This document shows positions 7,253 to 15,529 of a stretch of 19,658 nucleotides of DNA, piece after piece; the first letter of the stretch is position 1; every line of letters begins with the position of its first letter. Origin of the DNA: CAZQKL01 sp964593895 [NCBI: uncultured bacterium] (GTDB lineage Bacteria; DYJV01); assembly GCA_964593895.1 (NCBI GenBank), contig CAZQKL010000030.1, positions 1-19,658 of the forward strand, given 5' to 3'. The position numbers were made by a program, and so were the translations under genes. The notes beneath the pieces were generated by a model. The model ran no database searches, was not told the origin of the DNA, and saw only the letters and a program-made list of their open reading frames with translations.

Positions 7253-9853
7253 GTAACTTGCTTCTAATTTTTTTAATTTTTCAATAAATTCATCTCTTTT
7301 TTTCTTTTCTTTTTCAACCACATGCTGAGGAGCTTTTGCAAGAAAATCTTCATTTTGAAGTTTTCTCTCAATTCTATCAAGTTCCTTTTTAACTTTATTC
7401 ATCTCCTTTTCTAATCTCTTTTTCTCCTCTTCAATGTCAATAATTCCCTCAATATCAAGAAAAATTTCTGTTTTTTCCACATAATCTCTAATTAATTTCC
7501 CTTCTGTTTTTTCATCTTTTTTTGTAAATGAACTTAAATTAGCTGTTGCTAAAATATATTCTACATCATCCTCAATAAAATTTTCTTTTGTAATATAATA
7601 TCCTTTAATTTTCTTTGAGGGTGAAATATTTAACTCTCCTCTAATGTTTCTAATTCCACTAATTATTTTTTTCAAAGCTTCAATTTCATTAAATTCCTTT
7701 TCAAATGATGGAATTTTATTTTTATCAATGAATTTACTTACTATTAAATCTTCTTTTACATCAAATTTATGCCATAGTTCTTCAGTTACAAAAGGAATAA
7801 AAGGATGTAGCATCTGTAAAATAGCTTTAAATGTAAATATTAATGTCCATTTTGTTGGATTTTTCATTTTTTCATCTTTTAAATTTACCTTTGATAACTC
7901 AATAAACCAATCACAGAATTCATGCCATGTGAATTGATAAATATAGTGAACCGCTTCATTAAATTTGTATTCTTCAAGAGATTTTTCATAATTTTCAACA
8001 CAATTTTTTAATGAAGTTAAAATCCATTTATCTATCTTTGTTAAATTATCTGGGATATTTTCTGTAAATTTATAACCATTTGTATTCATCAATACAAATT
8101 TGCAGGCATTCCAAACTTTGTTAATAAATGCTTTATATCCAATTATTCTCTGTTCAGATAACCTTATATCCCTTCCCTGAGCTGCAAAAGCGCTTAATGT
8201 TAATCTCAATGCATCTGCGCCATGTTTTTCAATTATTTCAAGAGGGTCAATAACATTACCTTTAGATTTGGACATCTTTTGTCCATGTTCATCTCTTACA
8301 AGTGCGTGAATATACACATCTCTAAATGGAACATCGCCCATAAATTTTAAACCCATCATCATCATTCTTGCAACCCAGAAAAATAAAATATCAAATCCTG
8401 TTACAAGAACACTTGTTGGATAAAAAATTTCAAGTTCTTTTGTTTTTTCAGGCCAACCCATTGTGGAGAATGGCCAGAGAGCTGAGCTAAACCATGTATC
8501 AAGAACATCATTATCTTGATAAATGTTTTCACTTCCACAATGTAAACATTTATTAATGTCATCTTTTGAAACTGATTCTTTTTTACAATCATTACAATAC
8601 CATACAGGAATTCTATGACCCCACCATATTTGACGGGAGATACACCAGTCTCTAATATTTTCCATCCATCCAAAATAGTTATTTTCCCACTGTTTTGGAA
8701 TAATTCTTGTTTTTCCTTTTTTTACTGCTTCTATTGCTTTTTCACTGAGAGGTTTAACTTTTACAAACCATTGCTTTGAAATTAACGGTTCAACAATTGT
8801 ATCACATCTATAACAATGACCTGCAACGAGATTATAATCTTCAATTTTTTCAAGAAAGCCTAATTTTTTTAAATCTTCAACAACTCTTTTTCTACATTCA
8901 TACCTATCAAGACCTGCATAAATTCCAGCATTATCATTCATCTTTGCATCTTCTGTCATAACATTTATAAATTGCAATTTATGTTTTTGACCAATAAGAA
9001 AATCATTAAAGTCGTGAGCTGGTGTAATTTTAACAACTCCTGTTCCAAATTCCATATCAACATAACTATCTGCAATAATTGGAATTTCTCTGTTCATTAA
9101 AGGTAAGATTACTGTTTTTCCAATTAAATCTCTGTATCTTTTATCTTCTGGATTAACTGCAACAGCAGTATCTCCAAGCATTGTTTCTGGTCTTGTGGTA
9201 GCAACAATTAAAAATTTATTTTTCTGGCCTTTAACTGGATATTTTATATACCAAAGATTACCTTTTTGTTCTTTCATTTCTACTTCAAGGTCGGATAGTG
9301 CAGTATGGCATCTTGGACACCAGTTTATAATATAATCTCCTCTGTAGATTAAACCATCTTCATATAATCTAACAAATACTTCTCTTACCGCTTTTGAAAG
9401 ACCTTCATCCATTGTAAATCTTGTTCTTTTCCAATCGCAGGTTGCTCCAAGTCTCTTTAGCTGTTTTATAATTGTATTTCCATATTTTTCCTTCCATTTC
9501 CATACTTCTTCAATAAACTTTTCCCTTCCAATTTGATGGCGTGATATCCCTTTTTTTGCAAGATATCTTTCAACCACATTTTGAGTTGCAATTCCTGCAT
9601 GGTCTGTGCCAGGCATCCAAAGAACATTGTATCCTTTCATTCTCTTGTATCTTGCAAGAATATCCTGCAGAGTATTATTTAATGCATGACCCATGTGAAG
9701 TGAACCTGTTACATTAGGTGGAGGAATTACCATTGAAAATGGTGGCTTTTCTGAATTTACATCTGCATGGAAATAATTTTTTTCTTCCCAATATTTATAC
9801 CATTTTTCTTCAATTTCATTAAAATCATAATTTTTTTTCAAAAAGTCCTCCAT
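7232..9853 (-). CDS. valS: Valyl-tRNA synthetase
   Basis: The enzyme charges tRNA-Val and edits mischarged threonine. The 873 residues are slightly compact but complete. The class I HIGH motif is PPPNVTGSLHMGHALNNT (44-61, HMGH at 53-56) and KMSKS is at 526-530. The CP1 editing domain shows TTRPETMLGDTA (219-230) and PAHDFND (278-284). ValRS blocks WWGHRIPVWYC (410-420) and DTWFSSALWPFSTMGWP (452-468) separate it from IleRS. Cys420, 423, 436 and 439 can hold zinc, with further CPRC and CYRC pairs at 179-182 and 347-350. The C-terminal 65 residues are a coiled coil, the tRNA-binding arm of ValRS. A GGAGGGAG ribosome site sits just upstream. It follows the receiver-like gene by 56 bp and is probably in its operon. 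Confidence 0.98.
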   Translation of the reverse strand: MEDFLKKNYDFNEIEEKWYKYWEEKNYFHADVNSEKPPFSMVIPPPNVTGSLHMGHALNNTLQDILARYKRMKGYNVLWMPGTDHAGIATQNVVERYLAKKGISRHQIGREKFIEEVWKWKEKYGNTIIKQLKRLGATCDWKRTRFTMDEGLSKAVREVFVRLYEDGLIYRGDYIINWCPRCHTALSDLEVEMKEQKGNLWYIKYPVKGQKNKFLIVATTRPETMLGDTAVAVNPEDKRYRDLIGKTVILPLMNREIPIIADSYVDMEFGTGVVKITPAHDFNDFLIGQKHKLQFINVMTEDAKMNDNAGIYAGLDRYECRKRVVEDLKKLGFLEKIEDYNLVAGHCYRCDTIVEPLISKQWFVKVKPLSEKAIEAVKKGKTRIIPKQWENNYFGWMENIRDWCISRQIWWGHRIPVWYCNDCKKESVSKDDINKCLHCGSENIYQDNDVLDTWFSSALWPFSTMGWPEKTKELEIFYPTSVLVTGFDILFFWVARMMMMGLKFMGDVPFRDVYIHALVRDEHGQKMSKSKGNVIDPLEIIEKHGADALRLTLSAFAAQGRDIRLSEQRIIGYKAFINKVWNACKFVLMNTNGYKFTENIPDNLTKIDKWILTSLKNCVENYEKSLEEYKFNEAVHYIYQFTWHEFCDWFIELSKVNLKDEKMKNPTKWTLIFTFKAILQMLHPFIPFVTEELWHKFDVKEDLIVSKFIDKNKIPSFEKEFNEIEALKKIISGIRNIRGELNISPSKKIKGYYITKENFIEDDVEYILATANLSSFTKKDEKTEGKLIRDYVEKTEIFLDIEGIIDIEEEKKRLEKEMNKVKKELDRIERKLQNEDFLAKAPQHVVEKEKKKRDEFIEKLKKLEASYSFFKNF

Positions 9854-9909
9854 TTATTCTCCCTCCAGTATAATTGGAAAATAGATAGGAAAGGGATAAA
9901 GAATTTTAA

Positions 9910-10899
9910 CTATTCTTTTTTTGAAATCTCTTCATTTATAATCTTTTTTGCAACAGCAGGAATTATTTCTCTCGCCACTTCTTCTATAATTTTTGGTGTT
10001 TCTTTTGCAATAGCCTTAGCTATTTCAACTGTTGCTTCCTGAATTGCTTCTAAAATCTTGTCAGTTGCCTGTAAAAGTTTATCTTCAATTTTTGTAAAAT
10101 CTATTTTGTCTTTATGTTCTAATATCTGCTTTGGCTTCTCAATTATTTCTTCTTTAACTTCTTTCTCTTCAATAGGTTTTTCTTCAGATATTTCTTCCAT
10201 TTTGCCATTTTCTATCTGCTGAGCAATTTCTTTTGTCTCCTCATCTACGGGAATTTTAAGCTCTTCTTTCTCCTCTTTTTCTTCTTTTTCCATTAATGCT
10301 TCTAAATCTTCTGTTTTTAATATTTCCTCTTCTTCTTTTTTTTCTTCTTCTACCATTTCTCCTGTTTTCTCTTCTTTATCTTCTTCTTCTTCAAAAAAAT
10401 CATCTATAAGCTTTTCCTCTGACTTTTTTTCTGTTGAAAATATATCTGAAATTTCTTCCTTTTTCTCTCCTTCCTCAACAATATCAGTTAGTTCTAAAAC
10501 TTCCTCTTCCTGTTTTGTGGTTTTTTCTTTTTCTTCAGCCATTTTTTTCTCCTTTTCAGGAAGTTCTATAATATTCTTTATTGTGTCAATTAAATCTTTT
10601 TCTTCAAAAGGTTTTTCTAAAATTTTTATGTTTTCTTGATTTTCAAATTTATAAGATTTTTCAGAAAAAACATCTTTCAAGAATATCACTGGAATGCCTT
10701 TATCAGAACAGAATTTAACATATTTTTCTAAATCCCCATTAAATTCTTCATCAATAATAATTAGATTAGAATTTTTACATTCTTTTTCAAATTCATCTTC
10801 ATCTTTTGCAATTTTTTTATCAATATCATATTTTTCAAGGGCTAAATCAAAAATTTTTCCATAAACTTCAGAGGTGGATAATAAAAGTATCTGTGGCAT
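9910..10899 (-). CDS. Degenerate receiver protein with acidic linker and PopZ-like helical tail
   Basis: No precise function can be named. Residues 1-112 have the pattern of a response-regulator receiver domain: LLLSTSE strand, LIIID with Asp50 at the phospho-acceptor position, IPVIFLKD, then ILEKPFEEKDL with the conserved Lys96-Pro97. The two acidic residues expected after strand 1 are replaced by Ser-Thr, and the Ser/Thr after strand 4 is absent, so phosphorylation is doubtful. Residues 113-265 are an extremely Glu/Lys-rich, probably disordered linker containing LELTDIVEEG (135-144). Residues 266-329 are amphipathic helices ending EVAREIIPAVAKKIINEEI, similar in style to PopZ/DUF2497-type oligomerising tails and to Desulfobacterota receiver-like proteins. 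A polar scaffold or localisation role is an inference. It is divergent from merR and precedes valS. Its start has only a weak GTAGG upstream. Confidence 0.7.
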   Translation of the reverse strand: MPQILLLSTSEVYGKIFDLALEKYDIDKKIAKDEDEFEKECKNSNLIIIDEEFNGDLEKYVKFCSDKGIPVIFLKDVFSEKSYKFENQENIKILEKPFEEKDLIDTIKNIIELPEKEKKMAEEKEKTTKQEEEVLELTDIVEEGEKKEEISDIFSTEKKSEEKLIDDFFEEEEDKEEKTGEMVEEEKKEEEEILKTEDLEALMEKEEKEEKEELKIPVDEETKEIAQQIENGKMEEISEEKPIEEKEVKEEIIEKPKQILEHKDKIDFTKIEDKLLQATDKILEAIQEATVEIAKAIAKETPKIIEEVAREIIPAVAKKIINEEISKKE

Positions 10900-10905
10900 T
10901 GCCTA

Positions 10906-10934
10906 CAAATAACATTTAAATATTAGTGTGTCAA
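10906..10934 (-). promoter_or_regulatory. Possible promoter for the receiver-like gene and valS
   Basis: On the minus strand a perfect TTGACA (10934-10929) is followed after 17 bases by TATTTG (10911-10906), a weak -10. The start would fall at about 10899, the first base of the ATG, so the transcript could be leaderless. The -35 is one arm of the palindrome at 10929-10949. Confidence 0.4.
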
Positions 10935-10949
10935 TATTTTAAATTGACA
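10929..10949. promoter_or_regulatory. Palindromic operator candidate between divergent operons
   Basis: TGTCAAT (10929-10935) and ATTGACA (10943-10949) form a perfect 7-bp inverted repeat with a 7-bp AT spacer. Each arm contains TTGACA reading outward, so the palindrome carries the -35 boxes of both divergent promoters. A dimeric regulator bound here would cover both. The adjacent MerR-family gene is the obvious candidate, although MerR proteins usually bind between -35 and -10, so another regulator is possible. The symmetry could also simply reflect two back-to-back -35 boxes. Confidence 0.5.
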
Positions 10950-10973
10950 AAATTTATTCAATTATTGTATCAG
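10944..10973 (+). promoter_or_regulatory. Probable promoter of the merR-to-argS operon
   Basis: A perfect -35 TTGACA (10944-10949) is followed after 18 bases by TATCAG (10968-10973), four of six matches to the -10 consensus. The start would be near 10980, giving a short leader that contains the AGGAA ribosome site at 10986-10990. This supports the merR start at 10998, because the upstream in-frame ATG at 10926 would lie before the promoter. Confidence 0.5.
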
Positions 10974-10997
10974 TTACAAAAATTTAGGAATTTTGAA

Positions 10998-11390
10998 ATG
11001 GCTAAAATGAAAAGATATAAAATTGGAGAAATTGCAAAAATTGTTAATCTAACCCCAAGGACAATAAGGTATTATGAGGAGATAGGCTTATTAAACTCAG
11101 TAAAAAGAATTGAAAATGGAAGAAGAGTTTATACAGATGAGGATATTAGAAGATTGAAATTTATAAAAAGATTAAAACTCCTTGGCTTATCTTTAAAGGA
11201 GATGGCAGAGCTTGAAAAAATTTATTCAATAAATAAATCTAATAAAAAAGCTCTTGAAAGATTATTGGAATTATTAAAAATTCATGTTGAGAATATTGAT
11301 AAAAGAATAGAAAATTTACAGAAATTGAAAAAGGAAATTCTTGAATATTCTAAAAGAATTGAACAAAAAATTGAAAAGGAGAAGGAATAG
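10998..11390 (+). CDS. MerR-family transcriptional regulator
   Basis: This 130-residue protein has a typical MerR winged helix: YKIGEIAKIVNLTPRTIRYYEE (7-28), then the wing GRRVYTDEDIRRLKFIKRLK. A long coiled coil (about 80-130) for dimerisation follows. It has no cysteine, so it is not a metal or thiol sensor of the classical type, and it lacks a large effector-binding domain. The effector is unknown. I chose the ATG at 10998 because AGGAA lies 7 bases upstream and the MerR fold begins directly after. The longer frame from 10926 would add 24 unconserved-looking residues across the promoter. Its stop directly abuts the start of the M24 peptidase gene, so it is the first gene of the operon and may control its own promoter. 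Confidence 0.9.
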   Translation: MAKMKRYKIGEIAKIVNLTPRTIRYYEEIGLLNSVKRIENGRRVYTDEDIRRLKFIKRLKLLGLSLKEMAELEKIYSINKSNKKALERLLELLKIHVENIDKRIENLQKLKKEILEYSKRIEQKIEKEKE

Positions 11391-12572
11391 ATGTATATTG
11401 ATAAGCTTATTATCCCAAAGAGTGAGATAGACAGAAGAATTGCAAATTTAAAAGAAAGAATGAAAAAACAGGGAATTAGTCATGTTTTAATTATGCAAAA
11501 TGCAGATATATTTTATTTTGGAGGAGTTATAAATCAAGGATTTATCCTTATCTCTTTAGATAAAGAGCCAATTTTTTTTATGCGTAGAAATGTAGATTTT
11601 TTTAAAAAATTCACTCCTTTAAAATGTGAACAGTTAAAGTCAACTTCACAACTTCTTGATTATATTGAAGATAAAAGTGTAATTGGCCTTGAAATGGATG
11701 TTCTGCCTTACAATAATGTAAGATTTTTTGAAAATTTTTTTAATAAGAAAAATTCAAAAATAATTGATGCATCTAATTTTATTAAAGATGTGAGGATGGT
11801 AAAATCAGATATTGAAATTAATTTTATTAGAAAAGCAGGGATGATAATTAAAAAAGTTTTCATGGAGCTTATTGATTATATTGAGCCTGGAAAAACTGAA
11901 TATGATATTTTCTGTTATGCAATAGAAACAGGAATTAAAAATTTTCATCAAGGTTTTATGAGAATGCGAGGTTTCAATCAGGAGATGTATTTTGGTCATA
12001 TATTAAGTGGAGAAAATGGACTTAATTTTGGATATACTAATGCACCTACATGTGGAACTGGAATTTATCCTTCCTTTCCCCAAGGAAGTTCCTTGAGAAA
12101 AGTAAAATCTGGTGAAATTTTAAGTGTAGATTTAGTAGGATGTTACAATGGATATCATTGTGACCAGACAAGACCATTTGCAGTGGATAGAATAGATAAA
12201 AAGGTTGAAGATAAATTTAAAATTGTTAAAGAAATTTTTTATGAAATTTTTGATTTTATAAAGCCAGGAGTTTCTTGGGAAGAGTGTTATTTTAAAGGGA
12301 TTGAAATAGCTAAAAAACTAAATGTTTTAGAGAATTTTATGGGATTTAAAGATGATAAAGTAAATTTTTTTGGGCATGGAATTGGAGTTGAAATAGATGA
12401 ACCACCTTTTTTAGCTCCAAAATTTAATCAGCAAATTATTGAAGGTATGACAATTGCAATAGAACCTAAATTATTTTTTCCTGAAATTGGAGTAATTGGT
12501 CTTGAAAATACTGTCGTTGTAACAGGTTCTGGCTGTGAAAAGTTAACTCCATGTGAAGATAAGATTTTTTAA
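11391..12572 (+). CDS. M24-family metallopeptidase (Xaa-Pro aminopeptidase/creatinase-like)
   Basis: This is a pita-bread-fold protein, likely to be a Xaa-Pro peptidase or related hydrolase. The 393 residues comprise a creatinase-type N-domain (1-135) and the M24 domain. All five metal ligands are visible: Asp247 (SVDLVG), Asp258 (CDQTR), His329 (FGHGIG), Glu358 (AIEPK) and Glu372 (GLENT). His203 (FGHILSGENG) fits the conserved substrate-side histidine. The second conserved histidine of aminopeptidase P (normally in the E-x-H-E-x-P position) is Asp336 in GVEIDEPP, a change seen in some M24 subgroups that raises doubt about prolidase activity. The gene starts on the base after the merR stop and ends directly before the DUF72 ATG, so it is in the operon. 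The exact substrate cannot be told. Confidence 0.85.
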   Translation: MYIDKLIIPKSEIDRRIANLKERMKKQGISHVLIMQNADIFYFGGVINQGFILISLDKEPIFFMRRNVDFFKKFTPLKCEQLKSTSQLLDYIEDKSVIGLEMDVLPYNNVRFFENFFNKKNSKIIDASNFIKDVRMVKSDIEINFIRKAGMIIKKVFMELIDYIEPGKTEYDIFCYAIETGIKNFHQGFMRMRGFNQEMYFGHILSGENGLNFGYTNAPTCGTGIYPSFPQGSSLRKVKSGEILSVDLVGCYNGYHCDQTRPFAVDRIDKKVEDKFKIVKEIFYEIFDFIKPGVSWEECYFKGIEIAKKLNVLENFMGFKDDKVNFFGHGIGVEIDEPPFLAPKFNQQIIEGMTIAIEPKLFFPEIGVIGLENTVVVTGSGCEKLTPCEDKIF

Positions 12573-13313
12573 ATGGAAGTTTATATAGGCACTTCAGGCT
12601 GGAGTTATAATCATTGGAAAAAGGTATTTTATCCAGAAGAATTGTCTAAGTATAAATGGTTTGAATTTTATTCATCTGTTTTTAAAACTGTTGAGATAAA
12701 TGCAACCTTTTACAGAGATTTTAAAGAAAGCACATTTAAAAACTGGAAAAGAAAATCACCTTCAGGATTTAAATTTTCATTAAAAGCTCCAAAAATACTT
12801 ACTCATATAAAAAGATTAAAGGATATTGAAAGTGATTTTAAAAAATTTATTGAAAAAGCAAAAATTCTTGAAGATAAATTGGGAGTAATTTTATTTCAAT
12901 TTCCACCAGGTTTAAAATTTGATAATAGTTTAATTACCGATTTTCTGGAAATAATTTCAAAGGAAAATTTAAAATTTGCAATTGAAGTTAGAAATAAATC
13001 GTTTCATACAGAAGATTTTTTTGATATTCTAAAAAACTACAACATAGCTTTATGTATTTCTGATACTGCTGGGAGGTTCCCTTCATTAATTTTTGAAGTT
13101 ACTGCAGATTTTACTTATGTAAGACTACATGGCTCAAAAAAGTTGTATGCTTCAAAATATACATTAGAAGAATTAATCCAGTGGGCAAATAGAATTTTAA
13201 AATGGAATAGGACAACTTATGTATATTTTGACAATGATTATTATGGATATGCACCTCAAAATGCAATTGAGTTAAAAAAAATTCTCACAAATAATGGAAT
13301 CACAGTTCATTAA
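12573..13313 (+). CDS. DUF72 (YecE-family) protein
   Basis: This is a complete member of the DUF72/YecE family, a TIM-barrel-like fold without an established biochemical function. The 246-residue length is typical. The N-terminal signature GTSGWSYNHWKKVFYP (7-22) is intact. Further family landmarks are VEINATFYRD, a PSGFKFSLKAPKILTH stretch, LFQFPPGLKF, FAIEVRNKSF, and the late YVRLHGSKKLYASKYT and YVYFDND motifs. Conserved aromatic and acidic residues suggest a catalytic pocket, but no substrate is known. The ATG directly follows the peptidase TAA (TAAATG), and the 3' end overlaps the next gene by 20 bp, so translation is probably coupled. Confidence 0.92.
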   Translation: MEVYIGTSGWSYNHWKKVFYPEELSKYKWFEFYSSVFKTVEINATFYRDFKESTFKNWKRKSPSGFKFSLKAPKILTHIKRLKDIESDFKKFIEKAKILEDKLGVILFQFPPGLKFDNSLITDFLEIISKENLKFAIEVRNKSFHTEDFFDILKNYNIALCISDTAGRFPSLIFEVTADFTYVRLHGSKKLYASKYTLEELIQWANRILKWNRTTYVYFDNDYYGYAPQNAIELKKILTNNGITVH

Positions 13314-13938
13314 AAACATATATTCTTATCAAGATTTTATTGATTTAGATTACCCTGAAAGCTTTATAAAAAAATTTAATCCTACTCAAATAAAAAAATT
13401 TTATCCTGTTTTATTCCCTTTTAAAGATATTGATTTAAAAAATAAAAAACTACTTGATATAGGTTGTGGCGCTGGCATAGATATTATTTATGCTTTAAGC
13501 AATGGAATAGAGATTGCAGTTGGAATTGATATAAATTTAGATGAGCTAAAATTTATAGAAAAATCTTCCTGTTTACATAAAATAAATGGCAACATTGAAA
13601 CTATGGAATTTAAGTGCAAAAATTTTTTTGATTTGGTAATTTTTAATGGCAGTTTTAATCAGATTATTAAAAAATTTTTAGTTTTAAAAAAAATAAAGAC
13701 ATTGTTAAAAAATAATGGTAAGATAATTATTTGTGATATATTTTGGTGTGGTGAAAATATTGATGAGAGGAATTTTTATAAAAAAATTCCAGATAGTTGG
13801 AATTTAAACATTGGAGGAAGCTTGACAGAAGAAGAATTTTTAAATATAGCTTTTAAAGTTAATTTAAAAATTATAAATTTTTCTGTAAAAGAAACAATTT
13901 ATCCATTAAAGATTGCTAAAGCAGTGTTGGAAAAATGA
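13294..13938 (+). CDS. Class I SAM-dependent methyltransferase, substrate unknown
   Basis: This 214-residue protein has a Rossmann methyltransferase core. Motif I is LLDIGCGAGIDIIYAL (53-68), motif II is VGIDINLDEL (76-85), and the strand at 112-118 (FDLVIFN) leads to a helix and IIICDIF at 144-150. The N-terminal 45 residues look like a cap or substrate region. The substrate is unknown, with small-molecule methyltransferases the closest pattern. The start lies 20 bp inside the DUF72 gene with no clear ribosome site, so translation may depend on re-initiation from the upstream gene. Its stop overlaps the start of the next gene as ATGA, which ties it to that unknown protein. Confidence 0.8.
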   Translation: MESQFIKNIYSYQDFIDLDYPESFIKKFNPTQIKKFYPVLFPFKDIDLKNKKLLDIGCGAGIDIIYALSNGIEIAVGIDINLDELKFIEKSSCLHKINGNIETMEFKCKNFFDLVIFNGSFNQIIKKFLVLKKIKTLLKNNGKIIICDIFWCGENIDERNFYKKIPDSWNLNIGGSLTEEEFLNIAFKVNLKIINFSVKETIYPLKIAKAVLEK

Positions 13939-14645
13939 TTGGAGCATTTCCATTTATAACACTAAAATCTTTCCCAAGTGGATACACTCCTTACGGAAAG
14001 ATAAAAAAGCTACTAAGGGAAGATTATTATAACTCTTTGATTAAAATTAATGATTCCCAGATTGAGGATATTGCTCTATACATGAATGGAGTTAAATTAA
14101 AAGAGAAGTTGTTTGAGACTCTCTCATGGGGATTATTCTTTAATCCTATTCCTGAGCTTGAAATCTATTTTTTATGCGAAAGAGATGAAAATAGACACAA
14201 TTTTTCTGTTGTTTACAGCAGAAATAGTATAGTTGTCCCCACTGAGGATGTGTATGCATTTACATTTATGTATATTCTGATTTTATCAAAGATTGCAGAA
14301 GGGGAACTATCTACCAATCTCTCAGAAATTCCTAAAAAATTTGTTTCATTAAATAATTTTATAAAAGGAAAGTATCAGCAAAATATAAAAAATTTTTATA
14401 AAAATCTTTCGTTCATAGAACCAAAAGTTTTAAATAGATTCCCAAATGTTTTTTACAAAAAAGAGAAAGATGGAGTAGTGATTTTTCTTTATAAAATTCT
14501 TGATGATTTATTTATTAAATTCAAAATTGGAAAAGAGAAAGATATTGCGGTAACAGAAAAGTCTTTAAATTTACATGGAAAAGAAATTGTATTTACTTTC
14601 ATAGGTCTAATTTTAAATGCATTTAGAAGAGAAAGATTAAAATAA
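13935..14645 (+). CDS. Conserved-looking protein of unknown function
   Basis: I do not recognise this 236-residue protein with confidence. It has no signal peptide, no clear membrane helix and no metal-binding cysteine cluster (its only cysteine is in YFLCERDE). It looks like a soluble alpha/beta protein: an N-terminal half with ELEIYFLCERDEN and a VPTEDVYAFTFMYIL helix, and a basic C-terminal half. The stretch around VPTEDVYAF faintly recalls DUF3786 proteins, but I would not rely on that. It is translationally coupled (ATGA) to the preceding methyltransferase and is followed after 17 bp by the exported thioredoxin-fold gene. A role as methyltransferase partner or substrate is only a guess from coupling. 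Confidence 0.8.
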   Translation: MIGAFPFITLKSFPSGYTPYGKIKKLLREDYYNSLIKINDSQIEDIALYMNGVKLKEKLFETLSWGLFFNPIPELEIYFLCERDENRHNFSVVYSRNSIVVPTEDVYAFTFMYILILSKIAEGELSTNLSEIPKKFVSLNNFIKGKYQQNIKNFYKNLSFIEPKVLNRFPNVFYKKEKDGVVIFLYKILDDLFIKFKIGKEKDIAVTEKSLNLHGKEIVFTFIGLILNAFRRERLK

Positions 14646-14662
14646 AAAAGGAGGAATTTAAG

Positions 14663-15529
14663 ATGAAAAAAAGATTTTTGTTTTTTACGTTGATTTTTAT
14701 TTTTTTATTTTCTGTAACTGTATTTGCTGAAAATTTATCTCCTCAAGCTAAACAGGTGTTGGAGAAATTTCAGAATTTCTTTAAAAACAGAGGTATTAAT
14801 GTTAAAGTTCTACTTGACAAACCTATTCCTGATAAAAATATTAAATTACCGGGATATAGGTTTGTTACAATTAAAATTTGGAAAGGGAAAAGAAGTCAAA
14901 CATTATCATTTTTTACAGATGGAAATTATATTATCAGAGATTTTGAAATAGCGGGGAGGCCTATGAATTTAATAGAAAATTTTCAAAGCGAATATCTTGT
15001 TTACAAAGTTCCAGTTTCAAATGATGAAATTGTTTTTGGTTCTCCTAATGCAAAGGTAAAGGTTGTGCTATTTGGAGATTTTGAATGTCCTTTCTGCAAA
15101 AGAACACTTCTGTTTCTTCTTGAAAAGTATAAGAATAACAAAGATGTGGTGCTTTACTTCAAACATTACCCATTGCCTTTTCACAGGTATGCAAAATTGT
15201 TTTCACGTATTTATGAGGCAGGAAAGCATGTAAATGTTAATCTTGCAGAATTTATTGAAAAGCTTAATTACAAAAGAGGAGAAAAGGAGGAAGAACTAAA
15301 AAAACAAATTCTTGAAAAGGTGAAAAATTTAATACCATCTGAAAAGTGGGATGATTTTGTAAAATATATTGACAATAAAGAGATAATGAAAAAAATTGAG
15401 AAGAATATGACTCAAGGAAATGAGCTTGGAGTTAGAGCAACTCCAACTGTTTTTATAAATGGTAAAAAAGTTGTTGGAGCAAAATTAAATTTAATTCAGA
15501 AATTAATTGAGGAAAATTTAAAGAAATGA
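14663..15529 (+). CDS. Exported DsbA/DsbC-like thioredoxin-fold protein
   Basis: This is probably a periplasmic thiol oxidoreductase or disulfide isomerase. A signal peptide (MKKRFLFFTLIFIFLFSVTVFA, cut near residue 22) is followed by a roughly 95-residue N-terminal domain of unknown type and a thioredoxin-fold domain from about 125. The active site is CPFC (142-145) in FGDFECPFCKRTLLF, and the cis-proline loop is RATPTVFING (258-267, Pro261). An inserted helical region (190-255) is typical of DsbA. The N-terminal domain before the fold resembles the layout of DsbC/DsbG but is not diagnostic. The ribosome site AAGGAGGA is strong, the only clear fresh start in this stretch of the operon. A redox job beside the multiheme cytochrome biogenesis of this organism is possible but unproven. 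Confidence 0.87.
   Translation: MKKRFLFFTLIFIFLFSVTVFAENLSPQAKQVLEKFQNFFKNRGINVKVLLDKPIPDKNIKLPGYRFVTIKIWKGKRSQTLSFFTDGNYIIRDFEIAGRPMNLIENFQSEYLVYKVPVSNDEIVFGSPNAKVKVVLFGDFECPFCKRTLLFLLEKYKNNKDVVLYFKHYPLPFHRYAKLFSRIYEAGKHVNVNLAEFIEKLNYKRGEKEEELKKQILEKVKNLIPSEKWDDFVKYIDNKEIMKKIEKNMTQGNELGVRATPTVFINGKKVVGAKLNLIQKLIEENLKK

Noticed and set aside
9898-9918. AAAGAAT/ATTCTTT inverted repeat around the stop codon of the receiver-like gene
   Set aside because: It is a short stem of mostly A-T pairs with a 7-base loop and no downstream T tract on the minus strand, where the genes run. It is expected by chance in such AT-rich sequence.
10130-10560. Highly biased pyrimidine-rich plus-strand tract, suspected as a repeat array or CRISPR-like element
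   Set aside because: It is the coding sequence of the Glu/Lys-rich linker on the minus strand (GAA, GAG and AAA codons). There are no regular repeat units or spacers.
10926-10997. Possible 24-residue N-terminal extension of the MerR protein
   Set aside because: It lies across the palindrome and promoter, has no ribosome site, and does not look like MerR sequence. The ATG at 10998 has AGGAA at the right distance.
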